Made by a program: the position numbers and the translations under genes. A stretch of DNA of 42,537 nt from assembly GCA_003565555.1 (NCBI GenBank), contig PXBH01000220.1, forward strand, positions 1-42,537, given 5' to 3'. The DNA comes from Cryomorphaceae bacterium. GTDB lineage: Bacteria; Bacteroidota; Bacteroidia; Flavobacteriales_D; Cryomorphaceae. The notes under the pieces are model-generated. The model saw nothing but the letters and a program-made list of their open reading frames with translations, had not been told where the DNA came from and made no database searches. Below, in pieces: positions 40,111-42,537 of this stretch (the stretch's first letter is position 1; each line of letters starts with the position of its first letter).

Positions 40111-42518
40111 TGCTTCCCGGAGGCCGTCTTTTTCCGTGCTTTCCCGGCGGAAGGCTCGTCCTCGAAGTATTTTCCGTATTCGCTCCCGTAACCGTAGCCG
40201 TAGCCGTAGCCGGCTCCGTAACCGTAGCCGGCTCTTCGCGGCTTCACGGCATTAAAAATAATTCCGAGCTTGGGCATTTGATCGCGTTCATAAAGCTCTT
40301 CAATGTGCTTGAGGTGCTGCTTGCGGGTCACACCGTATCGCACGATGAACAAGGTGACATCCGCGTGCTTGGAGATAAGTAATCCGTCGGACACCAATCC
40401 CACCGGCGGGGTGTCGATCACGATTTTATCGAAGCGCTTCTTCAGCTCGGCAACCAGGAGATCCATACGCTCAGAGAGAATAAGTTCCGAGGGATTGGGC
40501 GGTACGGGACCGGCCGGTATCACTTTCAGGTTGTCATATACTCCTGAGGGCAAAATCACCTCATCGATCGCCGCATTTCCGCTCAGGAAAGTACTGCAGC
40601 CCGTCTCGTTGGTCAGGTTGAAATCTGCAACGATCCTGGGCTTTCGCAAGTCCAGCCCCACCAAGGCGGTTTTGCTCCCGGCCGCAGCCAATACACAGGC
40701 GAGGTTCATGGCATTGAAGGTTTTTCCTTCCGTGCCTACAGAGGAGGTAACCATGATAACTTCACTCTCGGAATCAGGTGCGAAGAAGCGCAGGTTTGCG
40801 CGAATATTGCGGTACTCTTCAGTAATGGGAGCGTTCGGCTTACTTACTGTGACCAAGGCATCTTCATATTTACTCAGCCTGACAGTTCCGAGCAGGGGAA
40901 TCCGGGTCAGTCGCTTCAGTGTGGAAAGGTCGGTAATTTTATCGCGCAGCTTTTCGGTAAGGAAGACCGCTCCTGCCGGTATGAGCAAACCCAAAAGCAG
41001 GGCGATGCTGTAAGCCTTTTGAGGCACCGGATATACCGGGGCGGGATGAATGCGGGCCGAATCGATCAGGCGCGCATTGCTCTCTGTGGCAGCGAGAGAA
41101 ATAGACAGTTCGGCCCTTTTTTGCAAGAGAAAGGTATAAAGTCCTTCACGTATGCGGCGGCGGCGCTCTATTTCGAGAAGTTCGCGCTCGGTAGTGGGTA
41201 TGCGCTGCATCCTGCTTTCGAGCTGCCTGATCTGTTCGTTGAGTTTTGCATCTCGGCTTTCCAAGCCTTTTCTGCTATTCCGAATGTTCTCCAGCAATGA
41301 CGCCCGCGTCAGCTCTATTTCCGCATTGAGCGGCACGAGCAAGGGGTCGTTTACCGTGCCGGTGTTGAGGGTGATTTGCCGCTGCGATTGGAGGTCTGAG
41401 AGCTTATTTATCAGTCGAATCAAGAGAGGATCAGTGACATCCAACGCAGAGGGAGCCAGGTCGCGAAGGTCTGAATTTTCTGTCACATAATTTCCGAGCT
41501 GATCCATCATGGCGATCCGGGCATTGTTCACGGCACGCTTCTCATCAAACTCGCGGATGCGCTCCAGAACGAGCTGCGCCTCTGACTCCAGGTCAATAAT
41601 TCCGCGGGTTACTTTGTAGCGCTCCCTGCTTACTTCGATGTCTTCCAAATCGCGCGATATCTCGGCCAGCTGCTCATCCAGAAAACTGCCTGTGGTCGCG
41701 GTAGCGCGATTTTTCTGTGCAATATCTTCCCGCAGATAAACTTCAATGAGCTTATTGACAAAGTCGAGTCCCTTCCGGGGTACTTCGTCCTCAACATAAA
41801 TCTGAAGGATGGTACTTTGCGCACGCGCCGGCGAAACATTGAGACGAGAGAGATAGCGGTTTTGGTTGCGCGCCATAGTATTGAACCTAATCCGGTAGCG
41901 GCGCTTGTCAAAGTCGGGGTCGTTGTAGAGCGCATCCTCAAAATGATCCCTTTTGCTCACTGCAAATACGCCCAGACCGGTCGCTAAAGTATCTCCGAAA
42001 CGGCCGGAATACTTGTGCTGCTCCCCGTCCGTTTCGTAGGTGAGATCAAAGTTTTCAGCATCTGAAATGTAAAAATTAAAAGGCACCGAGTAGGCGCGGA
42101 AATGAGGCTGCTCCGCAGAGACCTGAAAAGGACAATCTTTGTACACCTCGGATACCTTGACATCACCGACGAGATAGTAGGAGACATCAAATTCCAATTC
42201 ATTCAGGGTACGCGCCAAAATGCGGAAGGAACGGATGACTTCGATTTCATTCTCGATATTTTTTACGGCAGGATCAGCATCCAGGGCCCGCAGCAGGCCC
42301 TCGCGCCCCGTGTTCTCGTCGCGAACGTGGAGTTTAGCCGTCACGGCAAATATCGGGTTCTTATACCAGTTGTAATACTTGGCAAAACCGAAGGCCAGCA
42401 CGATACCTACAACAAAGTAGTACCAATACTTCAGGTATTGCCGCAAGAAATCCTGAAGGCTGAAATCACGCTCTTCGCGGCTGAATTTGTTGTAGTCTTC
42501 CGTATCCGGAGCTGTCAT
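40107..42518 (-). CDS. Wzc-like tyrosine autokinase / chain-length determinant
   Basis: The 803-residue protein has a Wzz-type N-terminal part with one membrane segment (about 30-50), a long periplasmic coiled-coil region (about 270-490) and a second membrane segment (about 503-523). The cytoplasmic BY-kinase domain has Walker A SSVGTEGKTFNAMNLA (near 593), Walker A' VGLDLRKPRI (near 620) and Walker B FDKIVIDTPPVG (near 698). The C-terminus is a Tyr-Gly cluster (about 761-790) expected to be autophosphorylated. The coding DNA for this tail is a run of CCGTAGCCGTAACC-like repeats. It controls polymer length and export and starts the locus at the right edge; an outer-membrane Wza partner is expected beyond the window. 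Confidence 0.95.
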   Translation of the reverse strand: MTAPDTEDYNKFSREERDFSLQDFLRQYLKYWYYFVVGIVLAFGFAKYYNWYKNPIFAVTAKLHVRDENTGREGLLRALDADPAVKNIENEIEVIRSFRILARTLNELEFDVSYYLVGDVKVSEVYKDCPFQVSAEQPHFRAYSVPFNFYISDAENFDLTYETDGEQHKYSGRFGDTLATGLGVFAVSKRDHFEDALYNDPDFDKRRYRIRFNTMARNQNRYLSRLNVSPARAQSTILQIYVEDEVPRKGLDFVNKLIEVYLREDIAQKNRATATTGSFLDEQLAEISRDLEDIEVSRERYKVTRGIIDLESEAQLVLERIREFDEKRAVNNARIAMMDQLGNYVTENSDLRDLAPSALDVTDPLLIRLINKLSDLQSQRQITLNTGTVNDPLLVPLNAEIELTRASLLENIRNSRKGLESRDAKLNEQIRQLESRMQRIPTTERELLEIERRRRIREGLYTFLLQKRAELSISLAATESNARLIDSARIHPAPVYPVPQKAYSIALLLGLLIPAGAVFLTEKLRDKITDLSTLKRLTRIPLLGTVRLSKYEDALVTVSKPNAPITEEYRNIRANLRFFAPDSESEVIMVTSSVGTEGKTFNAMNLACVLAAAGSKTALVGLDLRKPRIVADFNLTNETGCSTFLSGNAAIDEVILPSGVYDNLKVIPAGPVPPNPSELILSERMDLLVAELKKRFDKIVIDTPPVGLVSDGLLISKHADVTLFIVRYGVTRKQHLKHIEELYERDQMPKLGIIFNAVKPRRAGYGYGAGYGYGYGYGSEYGKYFEDEPSAGKARKKTASGKQ
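40180..40240 (-). repeat. Short tandem repeat coding for the Tyr-Gly tail
   Basis: On the plus strand, CCGTAGCCGTAGCCGTAGCC-type units recur, encoding alternating Tyr and Gly on the minus strand (GYGYGAGYGYGYGYGSEYG). Such repeats can change in length by slippage. Confidence 0.75.
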
Positions 42519-42537
42519 CGTGTGGTGAGGGATAAGA

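Noticed and set aside
1-42537. CRISPR array, prophage or intact transposase
   Set aside because: No regularly spaced repeats, no phage structural genes and no transposase or integrase frame were seen; only non-autonomous repeats are present.

Overview
The window looks like chromosomal DNA of a Bacteroidota bacterium, most likely in the Flavobacteriales. Four things support this. A secreted M43 metalloprotease ends in a type IX secretion sorting domain. Many lipoprotein and outer-membrane genes are of Bacteroidota type. Gene starts are preceded by the Bacteroidota -7 promoter element TAnnTTTG rather than by Shine-Dalgarno sites. The polysaccharide locus begins with a Wzc-like kinase of Bacteroidota type. 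Base composition looks fairly GC-rich for that group (by eye, not computed). No tRNA, rRNA or CRISPR array was recognised.

Left part (1-24.8 kb) is ordinary core genome. Minus-strand homogentisate dioxygenase (cut by the window edge) is followed by plus-strand threonine dehydrogenase, a MORN-repeat protein, cysS, polA and two exported proteins, closed by a perfect terminator. Convergent to these are the M43 protease, cystathionine gamma-synthase and an LPG-synthase/UPF0104 membrane protein. Then comes a plus-strand block: ArsC-like, yicC, gmk, nadD, a 51-aa protein, an S4 RNA-binding protein and a GNAT acetyltransferase. A divergent kinase-like hypothetical follows; a MITE with perfect 14-bp ends and a 6-bp target duplication has landed exactly on its stop codon. 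After that come a lipoprotein, a DUF2147 protein, NAD-malic enzyme, an outer-membrane barrel, a PqiA-like protein and a cold-shock-domain protein.

Right part (24.9-42.5 kb) is an accessory surface-polysaccharide locus, almost all on the minus strand. Read in transcription order from the right edge it holds Wzc tyrosine kinase/chain-length regulator, Wzx-like flippase, a GT-A-like transferase, a GT4 transferase, a hexapeptide acyltransferase, a methyltransferase, two more GT4 transferases, an AsnB amidotransferase and a C45 acyl-hydrolase. One sulfotransferase lies on the opposite strand. These are the parts expected for making, decorating and exporting a sulfated or acylated glycan.

Four toxin-antitoxin modules are wedged between these genes: MazEF-like, VapBC-like, ParE/RelE-like, and a decayed HTH-MNT/HepT pair with a frameshift and a truncation. 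A 1.1-kb repeat island (33.45-34.57 kb) between the methyltransferase and MazEF holds three direct copies of the methyltransferase 3' end, a giant nested hairpin, a MITE-like unit with 8-bp direct repeats, and a larger inverted-repeat element. The locus therefore shows repeated small insertions and cassette exchange.
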